A DNA stretch of 64,000 bases from Bacteroidaceae bacterium (GCA_016280855.1 JAEEHP010000060.1:1-64000); one strand, 5' to 3'; shown: positions 1-7,776, counted from the stretch's first letter. Translations and numbers: made by a program. The notes: generated from the sequence alone by a model not told the origin.

Positions 1-231
1 ATGATGGCAGCGTTAAAAGCTTTCCTCTCCAGTATTCAAGACGGGTGGATATTTGAGAATTTCAGCGTTTCTACACTCACATCGAAATACAACGAGATTT
101 GCGCCAAGGCGCAAGCCGAGTTAAACAGCAAGCAAAATGGACTCAATAGGACAACTAATGCAGGGCAGCGGGCTTACGAAGCAGCAACAATCGTTGCCAG
201 ACTCGCCGCAGAGGACGATGCTAATCAGTAG
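1..231 (+). CDS. Unknown phage protein, probably C-terminal part (left-edge partial)
   Basis: The open frame begins with two ATG codons at the very edge of the window and ends at a TAA. The 76 visible residues may be a whole small protein, or more likely the end of a longer one. The C-terminal half is rich in Asn, Ala and Gln and looks helical. The frame overlaps the next gene by about 95 nt, which is long for a phage gene junction, so either this end or the neighbour's start could be misread. No domain is recognised. Confidence 0.4.
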   Translation: MMAALKAFLSSIQDGWIFENFSVSTLTSKYNEICAKAQAELNSKQNGLNRTTNAGQRAYEAATIVARLAAEDDANQ

Positions 232-970
232 GTACGGAAACCGTGAAGCGTTTCTCGCCAAATATAATCCGGATTACCAGCGTCAGATCTGCGCAACGCC
301 CGATTTGTGCTTCTTTGGCGACTTCCCTACATTCGGGATGCTGAGAGAGGCATACGGGAATAATGCCCCTGTCATGTGGCTCATTCCACAGCTATACAAC
401 CTCTCAGAGTATTGCGGGTGCAGGGATAAGCTGCAGGGCAAGCCGCTTGAAGAGTGCGCCAGTGTGATAGCGTCAGAGTTCTTCTACCTTAAGATCTCCG
501 AGACGATGCTTTTCTTTCATTGGTTCAAGTCGGGACGCTATGGACGATTCTACGGTTCGGTTGACCCGCTTGTAATAACGACCTCCATTCGAGACTTCCT
601 TAAAGAACGCGCCTATGCTTATGAACGGCACGAGAGAGATGAACGTTACAAGCAGAAGGAAGAGGAATTGAAACATGCTGTGTCATGGCAGCAATACTGC
701 AAGATGGAGGAAGAGAAGCTCAGAGCGCAGGGTAAGAATGAAGAAGCAGACAGATGGATTGACAAGCCTAATCCTTTAACCGCTCTCACATCTTCGACGG
801 AGCAAAAAGAGACGCCGAAAGAGAATGTGGAGAATGTCGTGAGAATCGCCCAATCCCTGTTGAACGACCCGAAAGCGGACGAGAGTATTAAAGCATCGTT
901 CTGCAAGCTGTTCAAGAAAAAGTACGGGTGCACTCCGCAAGAGTACATCGAAAAAAACGCAAATAAGTAG
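137..970 (+). CDS. Phage/mobile-element protein of DUF6633-like type, function unknown
   Basis: The product has 277 residues. A compact N-terminal two-thirds contains conserved-looking aromatic and Cys residues (CATPDLCFFG, EFFYLKISE, FYGSVDP). A charged helical segment rich in Glu, Lys and Arg follows, and then a basic tail. From memory this resembles the DUF6633 proteins of Bacteroides prophages and conjugative elements, whose role is unknown. It lies just upstream of the helicase-methyltransferase gene (18 nt gap) and is probably co-transcribed with it. The start at 137 gives an N-terminus (MDSIGQLMQGSGLTKQQQ) that looks natural, although it overlaps the preceding frame. Confidence 0.6.
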   Translation: MDSIGQLMQGSGLTKQQQSLPDSPQRTMLISRYGNREAFLAKYNPDYQRQICATPDLCFFGDFPTFGMLREAYGNNAPVMWLIPQLYNLSEYCGCRDKLQGKPLEECASVIASEFFYLKISETMLFFHWFKSGRYGRFYGSVDPLVITTSIRDFLKERAYAYERHERDERYKQKEEELKHAVSWQQYCKMEEEKLRAQGKNEEADRWIDKPNPLTALTSSTEQKETPKENVENVVRIAQSLLNDPKADESIKASFCKLFKKKYGCTPQEYIEKNANK

Positions 971-988
971 CAAAACAAATCACAATTT

Positions 989-3511
989 ATGGAGTATATT
1001 GATTTTCTTAAAAAGAAGATGGCCATCTCGTCGCAAACAGGCTTCGACATCGAAGAGAGTGACCTCACGCCATCGTTATTCCCTCACGTCAAGGACACTG
1101 TTCGCTGGGCTGTGAAGGGCGGTTGCAGGGCTATATTCAGCTCGTTCGGTATGCAGAAGACCGTAACGCAGCTGGAGATATTACGCATTATCATCGCCAA
1201 GAAAGGCGGCAAGGGTTTGGTCGTATGCCCAAAGCGTGTCGTGGTAGAGTTTGTCTCACAGGCGCAACAGCACATGGGCATGACCGTCTCTTATGTACGC
1301 ACGATGCAGGAAGTGGAAGCCTGTGAGAGCGATATAATGATAACGAATTACGAGCGCGTCCGCGATGGTGAAGACGGCGTGCGGATCGACCCGAATTTCT
1401 TCACGGCCACATCGCTGGATGAAGCATCTGTTCTAAGAGGTTACGGGACGAAGACGTATCAGGAGTTTTTGCCTCTGTTCTCAAAGGTGCCGTATCGATT
1501 TGTAGCGACCGCAACACCATCTCCTAACCGCTACAAAGAGCTTATACACTATGCAGGCTATCTCGGTGTCATGGATACGGGACAGGCTCTCACGCGCTTT
1601 TTCCAGCGAGACAGTACCAAGGCGAACAACCTAACGCTCTACCCAGGCAAGGAGAGAGAGTTTTGGCTTTGGGTTTCTACTTGGGCTTTGTTCCTAACTA
1701 AGCCATCAGACTTGGGGTATTCGGATGATGGTTACGTGCTGCCACCTCTGAACATTCACGAAGAAATCGTAGATGTGAACAATAGTACTGCAGGTTATGA
1801 TGAGAACGGTATCAAGATGATGTTCCGCGAAGCTGCACTGGGTCTCGCACAGGCAGCTAAGGAAAGACGGGACAACATGTGTACAAAGATTCAGAGAGCG
1901 GTTGAAATCATTAACCGTCCCGAAAACATAAACGACCATTTCCTCATTTGGCATGACCTCGAAGATGAGCGTAAGCTTATCTGTAAGGCTATTGATGGAT
2001 GTAGGGCTGTATATGGAACACAGGACGATGATGAAGCCGACCAAATCATCTCAGACTTCAAGGACGGACGTTTGAAATATCTCGCCGCGAAGCCAGAAAT
2101 GCTGGGAGAGGGATTGAACTTTCAATATCACTGCCACAAGGCAATCATGTTCATAGACTACCGCTTCAATGACAAGTTCCAAGCGATAGCCAGAATACAC
2201 CGCTTCATGCAACAGCATCCCGTAGAGCTTTACCTCGTTTATGCTGAGAGCGAGCAGGAAATCTACAAAACCTTCATGCAGAAATGGAAGCAACACCGCG
2301 AAATGGTAGAAAAGATGACTGCCATCGTGAGGGAAAACGGATTGTTTGGTTTGGACGTAGAAGCTAAGCTTATGCGATATGTATTCAGTCAGCGCGAAGA
2401 GTGCAATGGTAACCTATACCGCGCCATCAACAATGACAACGTACTGGAGTGTAAGGAAATGCCCGACAACTCTGTAGGGCTGATAGTAACCTCCGTACCA
2501 TTCAGCAACCACTACGAGTACACGGCTACCTACAACGACTTCGGGTATAACGAAGATAACAGCGAGTTTTTCAAGCAAATGGACTTCCTGACGCCCGAAC
2601 TGTTGCGAATATTGAAGCCTGGGCGCGTACTGGCCGTACATTGCAAAGACCGCATCCTGTTTGGCAACGCTACGGGTTTAGGTATGCCGTCGCTTGATCC
2701 TTTCCATGCGATGTGTATATTCCACTACATGAAACACGGTTTTGTATTGATGGGTATGATAACGGTAGATACCGACGTGGTACGCGAGAATAATCAGACA
2801 TACCGCCTTGGATATACCGAAATGTGCAAAGATGGATCGAAGATGGGCGTCGGTTGCCCCGAATACATCCTGCTGTTCCGCAAGCTGCCAACTGACCGTA
2901 GTCGCGCATACGCCGACGAGCCTGTTATCAAGGAAAAGGGCAAGGAATATAGCCTTGCACGTTGGCAGATAGACGCTCATGCCGATTGGAAATCTTCAGG
3001 CGACCGTCTGATTATTCCATCTGACTTAAACGGACATAACATAGACTGGATTCGCAATTTCTACCGTAACTTTGCGGAGCGACATATATACAACTTCGAG
3101 GATCATCTTGCATTTGCAGAAACACTCGACGCGAAGGGACACCTACCGAAGACGTTTATGGCCGTTGACCCGGTGAGTCACAAAGACTACATTTGGGATG
3201 ATGTTACCCGAATGCGCACTTTGAACACGCAGCAAAGCCAGAAAAAACGACAAAATCACATCTGTCCACTGCAGCTGGATATTGTCGAAAGGCTGATTGA
3301 GCGATATTCCATAAAAGGAGATGTGGTGTTTGATCCTTTCGGAGGCATCGGCACGGTTCCCTATTGTGCTGTGCGTCAAGGTCGCCGTGGATTGAGTACC
3401 GAACTTAATTACGCATACTGGAAAGATAGCCTCTCGTATCTCCGAGAGGCCGAAGATGAAGTATTGGCACCCACGTTGTTCGATCTTATAGATATGGAAG
3501 TATCTAATTGA
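989..3511 (+). CDS. Helicase-DNA methyltransferase fusion protein
   Basis: The 840-residue protein combines two enzymes. Residues about 40-450 form a superfamily-2 helicase module: a P-loop-like FGMQKT (about 53-58) in place of GxGKT, a DEAS motif (about 144-147), an ATATPSPNR motif III (about 173) and an ARIHRF motif VI. Residues about 480-840 form an amino-methyltransferase of the N4/N6 (beta class) type. Its catalytic motif is TSVPFS (about 501) where SPPY/F is usual, and its SAM-binding motif is DPFGGIG (about 782-788) near the C-terminus. Such fusions occur in phages of several phyla and are thought to modify phage DNA during replication or to protect it from host restriction. The target sequence cannot be predicted here. 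Confidence 0.85.
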   Translation: MEYIDFLKKKMAISSQTGFDIEESDLTPSLFPHVKDTVRWAVKGGCRAIFSSFGMQKTVTQLEILRIIIAKKGGKGLVVCPKRVVVEFVSQAQQHMGMTVSYVRTMQEVEACESDIMITNYERVRDGEDGVRIDPNFFTATSLDEASVLRGYGTKTYQEFLPLFSKVPYRFVATATPSPNRYKELIHYAGYLGVMDTGQALTRFFQRDSTKANNLTLYPGKEREFWLWVSTWALFLTKPSDLGYSDDGYVLPPLNIHEEIVDVNNSTAGYDENGIKMMFREAALGLAQAAKERRDNMCTKIQRAVEIINRPENINDHFLIWHDLEDERKLICKAIDGCRAVYGTQDDDEADQIISDFKDGRLKYLAAKPEMLGEGLNFQYHCHKAIMFIDYRFNDKFQAIARIHRFMQQHPVELYLVYAESEQEIYKTFMQKWKQHREMVEKMTAIVRENGLFGLDVEAKLMRYVFSQREECNGNLYRAINNDNVLECKEMPDNSVGLIVTSVPFSNHYEYTATYNDFGYNEDNSEFFKQMDFLTPELLRILKPGRVLAVHCKDRILFGNATGLGMPSLDPFHAMCIFHYMKHGFVLMGMITVDTDVVRENNQTYRLGYTEMCKDGSKMGVGCPEYILLFRKLPTDRSRAYADEPVIKEKGKEYSLARWQIDAHADWKSSGDRLIIPSDLNGHNIDWIRNFYRNFAERHIYNFEDHLAFAETLDAKGHLPKTFMAVDPVSHKDYIWDDVTRMRTLNTQQSQKKRQNHICPLQLDIVERLIERYSIKGDVVFDPFGGIGTVPYCAVRQGRRGLSTELNYAYWKDSLSYLREAEDEVLAPTLFDLIDMEVSN

Positions 3512-3591
3512 TCAGAGATATAAAATCATTCAAAATGAAGATAGAACAAATATAGTTCATTGATTTTTAATTATTTTTAATTATTGTAATT

Positions 3592-4080
3592 ATGAAAGCG
3601 AAAATTAAAGTAACAAAGGAAGTCGATGTGCGATTTCTCCAAGTTGACGCTGGTGTGCGATATTGGGAAGATGCCGACGTAAACGGGAAGAGCGACATTG
3701 ACTTTTGCGAAACCAAGGGTGCAGGAACACCTGCCATGCCCTTTGCCGTGAAGGTGGCCGAAGAACCAAAGGACTGCATCTATTCAGACCACTATCGCTG
3801 GAGACCTCTTATCGACGTTGAGGAAGGTCGCATCGTTGACTGGCCAAAGGGTACGACCGCACAAGTTCACTACAAGATTTGTGACGATGGAGCTTACACC
3901 TTACTCGATGAAGACAAGAACGAAATCGTAAGGGTCAACTCTTACGTTCCCGATTGTCTTGGTGATGATGGCGATTACATCATTCTGAGCATCAAAGAAG
4001 ATGGCAAGATTGATGATTTCCGCTTCACGGAAGATGATGTTAGGCAAATTATTGAGAGTGATTTCGACTACGAAGATTAA
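3592..4080 (+). CDS. Unknown acidic phage protein upstream of DGR target VP1
   Basis: This 162-residue, strongly acidic protein has no recognised domain. It probably has a beta-rich fold, judging from alternating hydrophobic and charged segments. A DDGAYTLLD segment resembles DDGSYTLFE in the next gene (the DGR variable protein), so the two neighbours may share a small ancestral module or bind each other. The two genes are separated by 18 nt. The 80 nt upstream are AT-rich with runs of TTTTAATTATT and probably hold the translation start region. The terminal Asp/Glu-rich stretch suggests an intracellular, possibly DNA-mimicking or protein-binding role, but that is inference only. Confidence 0.55.
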   Translation: MKAKIKVTKEVDVRFLQVDAGVRYWEDADVNGKSDIDFCETKGAGTPAMPFAVKVAEEPKDCIYSDHYRWRPLIDVEEGRIVDWPKGTTAQVHYKICDDGAYTLLDEDKNEIVRVNSYVPDCLGDDGDYIILSIKEDGKIDDFRFTEDDVRQIIESDFDYED

Positions 4081-4098
4081 CCCATAAAATAAGTAACT

Positions 4099-4776
4099 AT
4101 GAATCAGAATCAAGAGATTAAGATGGAACTTCTTAAAGAGTTCAGTCATGTAGAGAACCCTGTGAGCTTCTGCCGTGAGGCTTACAAGTTTTTAACCGAA
4201 GGCGATGAGGTTGAGCCTCGTGTCCTTCGCTCATCGGAGTCGAAGAACGAGGAAGACGGCATCTACCTCGTCTATGATGACGGTAGCTATACGCTATTTG
4301 AAACACCCAGCCAATCGGCTTCAAAGGATGGTATTACAGGAATCGGCGTAGTCTATGACGGCCACGCTTTCCAAGTCGCCTTGAAAGACCTCGGCGAGCA
4401 GCCCCTCATCCCGAAGAAGAAGTGGGATAAGCTCGAAGACGATGACCACTACACGACGGAGTGCGAAGGTCTGCACGATTGGGATTTTGTTACAGCCACC
4501 AACCTACTCAAAGAGCAGGGTTCAGAAGTGCCTCTCCCCGAAGGATGGTACATACCTACGCTTGCAGTCCTCGAGGTCATGTGTTTTTGGCAGGATCGTA
4601 TCAATGAAGCTATCAAGTTTGCAGGCGGCAATCCAATGCCAGGCAGCTACCACTGGAGTTCGACTGAGTACTACCGCTGCACCGCGCGTTACGTGTACTT
4701 CGGCAATGGGTTCGCGTACAACTACTACAAGTACTTCGGGTACGTTGTTCGGCCTGTGGCAGCATTCAACCTATGA
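4099..4776 (+). CDS. DGR variable protein VP1 (C-type-lectin-like / DUF1566-like fold)
   Basis: This 225-residue protein ends in a segment matching the C-terminus of the giant fibre and the reverse-transcriptase template. Residues about 182-222 are the variable repeat, starting GSYHWSSTE and ending VVRPVAAF. The preceding LPEGWYIPTLAVLEVM and the GIGVVYDG segment fit the formylglycine-enzyme/C-lectin (DUF1566-like) fold used by DGR targets. There is no signal peptide or membrane segment, and the gene sits among early genes rather than tail genes, so its display site is unclear. Variable residues are mostly Tyr, Phe, Cys, Gly and Thr where the template has Asn. It is followed by the hairpin found after the other variable repeat. 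Confidence 0.88.
   Translation: MNQNQEIKMELLKEFSHVENPVSFCREAYKFLTEGDEVEPRVLRSSESKNEEDGIYLVYDDGSYTLFETPSQSASKDGITGIGVVYDGHAFQVALKDLGEQPLIPKKKWDKLEDDDHYTTECEGLHDWDFVTATNLLKEQGSEVPLPEGWYIPTLAVLEVMCFWQDRINEAIKFAGGNPMPGSYHWSSTEYYRCTARYVYFGNGFAYNYYKYFGYVVRPVAAFNL
4642..4764 (+). other. DGR variable repeat VR1
   Basis: This 123-nt segment aligns without gaps to the template repeat at 39937-40059. Compared by eye, 17 template adenines are replaced, and there are two non-adenine differences (AGG to CGT, GGT to GGG, both including third-base changes). The first 27 nt and last 21 nt are identical to the template. Substitutions concentrate at the first two bases of AAC codons, the signature of adenine-specific DGR mutagenesis. 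Immediately after it the sequence becomes TTCA, where the template has CTCG. Confidence 0.95.
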
Positions 4777-4810
4777 GCGGCGATAGCTGCGAATCCCCTT
4801 TTACCTTAGA

Positions 4811-4834
4811 GTCGCGGCTCTTAAAAGACGCGAC
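4811..4834 (+). other. Hairpin/cruciform element downstream of VR1
   Basis: GTCGCG (4811-4816) pairs with CGCGAC (4829-4834). The 12-nt spacer GCTCTTAAAAGA is itself nearly palindromic (TCTT/AAGA). The element is preceded by ATCCCCTTTTACCTTA (about 4793-4808), which also precedes the hairpin after VR2. Known DGRs need a DNA hairpin just past the variable repeat for efficient target-primed retrohoming, and this fits that role. Confidence 0.75.
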
Positions 4835-4931
4835 GAGTGATCTTCAAACATGGTGAGATGCTAAGTCGAATCGGGAATAGGCCAATGGCACCGTATGATA
4901 CTGGCATCTTAATTAGCAATGAAAAAATGAT

Positions 4932-5126
4932 ATGGTCAAATTAACAGTTTACTGGGTGACAAAAGACCCTGAGATAAAGAAGAGAATACGCGATCGATTC
5001 GGTATTCCGTTCGGAATGACTGTCAACGGAGAGACAAACGCCTCCATCAAAGAGGAAGATATGCCGCTACTGGAAGAAACGGCACGTCGCAATTTCATTC
5101 AAATAAGATTTAAACCTAAAAAATAA
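4932..5126 (+). CDS. Small unknown phage protein
   Basis: This 64-residue basic protein has predicted strand-helix-strand character (MVKLTVYWV start, IQIRFKPKK end). No domain is recognised. The gene is followed directly by the next ATG after its TAA stop (TAAATG), so the two are co-transcribed and probably translationally coupled. The 155 nt upstream hold the VR1 hairpin and a stretch with no evident promoter. Confidence 0.55.
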   Translation: MVKLTVYWVTKDPEIKKRIRDRFGIPFGMTVNGETNASIKEEDMPLLEETARRNFIQIRFKPKK

Positions 5127-5321
5127 ATGAATATGTACAGAATATCAAGAACCCTATTCCACTACAAAAATGGAAATAAACGAAGCTCAGATAAGGTCGT
5201 TGATGTTGTCGATCTCGAAGAGTACCGCGAGAGCATTATGCGACCACAATATGAAAGAATAAACTTTGTTTATCAAGAGATTTCTGAAAATGAATATAAC
5301 AGAGAAAGTTCGTCAGATTAG
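5127..5321 (+). CDS. Small unknown phage protein
   Basis: This 64-residue protein starts directly after the previous stop codon, with a second possible ATG two codons in. It is hydrophilic and Arg/Glu/Tyr-rich with no recognised domain. Its 3' end overlaps the start of the following helix-turn-helix gene by about 32 nt, so it is part of the same early transcript. Confidence 0.5.
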   Translation: MNMYRISRTLFHYKNGNKRSSDKVVDVVDLEEYRESIMRPQYERINFVYQEISENEYNRESSSD

Positions 5322-5673
5322 AGAACTCCACCAACGTAAGGTGCTTGCCATAAAAGCTGAGTACGAAAACTCTCGCCCCGTAAAAACGGATTTAGGGGAG
5401 ATATTATCTTTATACGCCCGATTTAAGGATGTAGCAAGTCCGAAGTGCAAGGACAACACGAAAATATTCGTTCTTCTCGTTTTCTTCATGTACAATCCGA
5501 CGTCACTGGTTAACAAAAGGCTTTGTAGGAGCAACGTAAGGAGAGAGATTGCAAAAGTGCTTGGATTAGGAGTTTCAACCATCACCAAGCACTTTATCGA
5601 TGCACGATCGCTATTCTTGAACCACGTCGGCTTCCGCAATGAAGCCGAACGTCTCTATCAGCTTATCTCGTAG
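5290..5673 (+). CDS. Putative helix-turn-helix DNA-binding phage protein
   Basis: The chosen start (5290, MNITEKVRQIREL) gives 127 residues; an upstream in-frame ATG at 5266 would add eight. The N-terminal third is a charged helix. The C-terminal half contains VRREIAKVLGLGVSTITKHFIDARSL (split here as VRREIAKVLG and VSTITKHFID), which reads as a helix-turn-helix recognition unit, followed by a conserved-looking FRNEAERLY tail. Similar proteins are common in Bacteroides prophages and may be transcription or replication regulators. The gene converges with the leftward operon and overlaps it by 16 nt. Confidence 0.6.
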   Translation: MNITEKVRQIRELHQRKVLAIKAEYENSRPVKTDLGEILSLYARFKDVASPKCKDNTKIFVLLVFFMYNPTSLVNKRLCRSNVRREIAKVLGLGVSTITKHFIDARSLFLNHVGFRNEAERLYQLIS

Positions 5674-6395
5674 ATAAAGCCATGAATTGCGAAGAATCCT
5701 TTTACGGGGTCGTCCGGGAAGTATGTCTTAAACGCATCTGTTATCCTGCGCCTTGATGCCGGTGTAACGTCTATGTTGTCGTAGAGCTTCATTTTGTATG
5801 CTGCACGAACGAAATTCTCGTTGATTGGCATCTGCAGATCTGCAGGCGTAATCCAGTTGCCCCACAGTCCGAGATCGACGGGTGATTTTCTAACCATCAG
5901 ACGTAGGAATGTCCATATCCTTTCCTGCGGGTCCGACCTGTCCGCATAGAAGATGTCTTTCACGCCGGCACTGTTGAAGATATTGATGAAGAAATCTTCA
6001 TAGTTCCCGTTGTAGTCGTAGGAAATCTGTACAGACCTTTCGATTGTCTGCGTTGTGAGGATAACTTCGTGAAGAAGCATGAACACTTTGAGTACATCCA
6101 TGTCGTTCGCGAAACTCAATGTCCGCATGGAAGGATCGAAGAAATCCACCATATACATCTCTCTGTCGATATATTCCCAAACGCTGGTAGTCTGCTCTCT
6201 AATGATTGAAAGCAGGTGCTCTACGTCCTTCTTGTCGCTCTTGGCATTAGGCGTCATAAAGCAACAAGCGACAAATGCAAGCATTTCCTTATCCTTTCCT
6301 GAACCGTTGTATTCGTGAAGTACTGATATGAAAGAGTCTTTGAAGCAAGCCATGTTCTCAGTGTAGTTGGCCAGCCCTTTGATGTCTATATTCAT
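5658..6395 (-). CDS. TIGR02757/DUF2400-like helix-hairpin-helix protein
   Basis: The 245-residue protein shares with TIGR02757 (DUF2400) proteins the order RK..VDLGLW, a P-x-N/D segment near LQMPIN, and a C-terminal stretch FPDDPVKGFFAIHGF. The family is related by sequence to HhH-GPD DNA glycosylases, but its activity is unproven. Here the usual PLDVH-type segment reads PINEN, so a key residue may differ. It is the last gene of a three-gene leftward operon with the repressor and an ASCH protein (7 nt gap). That placement suggests a lysogeny-expressed gene rather than a lytic one. Assignment rests on motif memory and is moderate. Confidence 0.5.
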   Translation of the reverse strand: MNIDIKGLANYTENMACFKDSFISVLHEYNGSGKDKEMLAFVACCFMTPNAKSDKKDVEHLLSIIREQTTSVWEYIDREMYMVDFFDPSMRTLSFANDMDVLKVFMLLHEVILTTQTIERSVQISYDYNGNYEDFFINIFNSAGVKDIFYADRSDPQERIWTFLRLMVRKSPVDLGLWGNWITPADLQMPINENFVRAAYKMKLYDNIDVTPASRRRITDAFKTYFPDDPVKGFFAIHGFIYEIS

Positions 6396-6402
6396 ACGTT
6401 TA

Positions 6403-6828
6403 TCATTTAGATCTGTTTTTTCGGTTTACAGTCACTACTGACCCAAGGTGAAATACTGCGATCCACCATGCGAATTTAGAGGGATTGCCCAACAACCGTC
6501 CAACCTTAAATGTTATATCATTAACCTCTACAAGCGCAGTATCGCGCTCTTTAGCGTACCCGACTGCCAAAGATAGATATTTGATCGGTTTCGGCAGAAA
6601 CGGAAATTTTCCATCGTTATAGTCGTCCAAATAATACTCTTTGCCTTCTTCTGTGCAAGACGGGTTAAGAACGAGGTTACCGGCAGCGTCATGTCTCAGA
6701 TACCTGGATGCCGTAACGCCAAATTTCACCTCTCGATACTCTTCTTTTTTAGAACCTTCTATTATCTGGTCGAAATACACCTGCTTTATGGGCAGATACA
6801 AAGTGTTTTCTTTTGTTGGTTGGTTCAT
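6403..6828 (-). CDS. ASCH-domain protein (repressor operon)
   Basis: The 141-residue protein opens with LYLPIKQVYFDQIIEG followed by SKKEEYREVK. This is the hallmark N-terminus of ASCH domains, where the K-x-E-x-R pattern lines a putative RNA or modified-nucleoside pocket. Some ASCH proteins hydrolyse N4-acetylcytidine or bind RNA, but no activity is known for this subgroup. The gene lies one base downstream of the repressor gene on the same strand, so it is probably co-expressed with it in the lysogen. A paralogue lies on the opposite strand at 7382-7756. Confidence 0.65.
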   Translation of the reverse strand: MNQPTKENTLYLPIKQVYFDQIIEGSKKEEYREVKFGVTASRYLRHDAAGNLVLNPSCTEEGKEYYLDDYNDGKFPFLPKPIKYLSLAVGYAKERDTALVEVNDITFKVGRLLGNPSKFAWWIAVFHLGSVVTVNRKNRSK

Positions 6829-6829
6829 A

Positions 6830-7102
6830 CTATTCTGCTTTAATGGTTATACTTGCGCCGCATTTTGGGCACATGATTGTCGTTTTTGTTTCACTGTCTG
6901 CCACGAGTTCAGAGACAGAGATGCCGATGATAGAAGCAATCTCTTTCAGCCTGTCAAGCGTAGGGTTGCCATTGATGATCTGCGAGACGGCAGCGTGAGA
7001 GATGCCCTTCTCACCCTTAGCTTCGCCTTTAGAGGCTGTCATTTCGGCTGCAAGGCGTTCAAGCGTCCAGCCGTGTTCTTGAATTACTCTCTTGATGTCC
7101 AT
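6830..7102 (-). CDS. XRE-family helix-turn-helix repressor
   Basis: The ATG at 7102 gives a 90-residue protein starting MDIKRVIQEHGWTLERLA. This is a Cro/C1-type five-helix domain with the recognition helix around ISHAAVSQIINGNPT (residues about 34-48). A short tail follows with a CPKC pair that could bind metal with partner residues or in a dimer. It is the first gene of the leftward operon and the best candidate for the lysogeny repressor. A perfect 15-bp inverted repeat (7115-7129 and 7188-7202) brackets its promoter and probably contains operators. Longer frames that start upstream would cross the promoter and are rejected. Confidence 0.8.
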   Translation of the reverse strand: MDIKRVIQEHGWTLERLAAEMTASKGEAKGEKGISHAAVSQIINGNPTLDRLKEIASIIGISVSELVADSETKTTIMCPKCGASITIKAE

Positions 7103-7114
7103 ACAATAAATATT

Positions 7115-7202
7115 AAGGTGTAAATTACAAAAAGCGCTACAAAGGTAAGGTGTATTTTCAAAATTACCAAATATTATTGCAGTAAAATGTAATTTACACC
7201 TT
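7115..7202. promoter_or_regulatory. Repressor operator region with 15-bp inverted repeat
   Basis: AAGGTGTAAATTACA at 7115-7129 is repeated as its exact reverse complement at 7188-7202. A further AAGGTGTA half-site lies at about 7146-7153. A leftward promoter fits between them: -33 TTTG (7171-7168) and -7 TACCTTTG (7147-7140), with a 20-nt spacer. The arrangement is expected for autoregulation by the XRE protein encoded immediately to the left. Confidence 0.65.
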
Positions 7203-7230
7203 ATATTTAACAATATATGTAAATTTAAAG

Positions 7231-7269
7231 CTTACAAAGGTTAATGAGTATTAAATTTAGATACCTTTG
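7231..7269 (+). promoter_or_regulatory. Rightward promoter-like region with repeat shared with 13012-13037
   Basis: A TACCTTTG -7 element sits at 7262-7269, but no good -33 TTTG is seen at the expected distance. The 26 nt at 7231-7256 match 13012-13037 except for a few bases (CTTACAAARGTTAAYRAGTATTAAAT). That second copy lies upstream of the amidoligase gene, so one regulator may act at both places. Confidence 0.45.
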
Positions 7270-7286
7270 TGCGGCGCTATTGGTTA

Positions 7287-7317
7287 TCTCTTCACTTTAC
7301 GTCGATAAGTGAAGAGA
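7287..7317 (+). promoter_or_regulatory. Hairpin of repeated promoter module (copy 1)
   Basis: TCTCTTCACTT and AAGTGAAGAGA form an 11-bp perfect inverted repeat around TACGTCGAT. The same hairpin recurs at 14680-14710. Each copy is followed by CAAAG, an AT-rich TATATAT stretch, a TAnnTTTG -7 element and the leader AAATGAGAACATTAAA. Confidence 0.7.
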
Positions 7318-7355
7318 CAAAGAAAGTATTGCTTCTTTCGTGCGTAATATATATG

Positions 7356-7363
7356 TATCTTTG
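7356..7363 (+). promoter_or_regulatory. -7 promoter element upstream of the rightward ASCH gene
   Basis: TATCTTTG matches the Bacteroidetes -7 consensus TAnnTTTG and lies 18 nt before the ATG at 7382. A TTTC at 7336-7339 could serve as a weak -33 element, though the spacing of 16 nt is short. Confidence 0.6.
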
Positions 7364-7381
7364 CGCCAAATAAGTACGCAA

Positions 7382-7756
7382 ATGAGAACATTAAACCTTT
7401 CAATCAAACAGAAATACCTCGACGCTATCAAGGATGGCCGCAAGGTACAGGAATTTCGGGAGATTCGCCCCAATAACATCAAAAAGTATCTGCAACTTGA
7501 TGCAGATGGCTACGAGATCGAGGACGAAAACGCTAATGCGCTTCCGATTGTCTATGACCAAATCCTCTTCACGTCGAAAGAGACCGGTGACACAGCGATC
7601 GTCGAGGTGAAGGACTCCCGCTGCGAGATCATGCTTGACGATAGCGATCAGCCGATTGAATACGAATACGGCGGGCAGATCTGGGTGGTTGAGAGAGTGG
7701 TCTATGACCTTGGAAGAATCATTGAGCACACAGTGAGTAGTCAAACAAAGAAATAA
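7382..7756 (+). CDS. ASCH-domain protein (rightward copy)
   Basis: The start at 7382 gives 124 residues beginning MRTLNLSIKQKYLDAI; an in-frame upstream ATG would fall within the promoter. Like its leftward paralogue it carries the ASCH signature: an LSIK strand, then a DGRKVQEFREIRP segment with basic and acidic pocket residues, and later a TAIVEVKD strand. It is the first rightward gene after the repeated hairpin-promoter module and is followed by an 18-nt element (7731-7748) that recurs before the glutamine amidotransferase gene. Its ligand is unknown. Confidence 0.65.
   Translation: MRTLNLSIKQKYLDAIKDGRKVQEFREIRPNNIKKYLQLDADGYEIEDENANALPIVYDQILFTSKETGDTAIVEVKDSRCEIMLDDSDQPIEYEYGGQIWVVERVVYDLGRIIEHTVSSQTKK
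7731..7748 (+). repeat. 18-nt leader element (copy 1)
   Basis: CAGTGAGTAGTCAAACAA is found here and again at 14048-14065. Each copy lies about 15-30 nt upstream of a start codon (7777 and 14082) and just at or after the preceding gene's end. It may be a translational leader or RNA processing site. Confidence 0.55.
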
Positions 7757-7776
7757 ACTCCAAAATGTAAACTACT

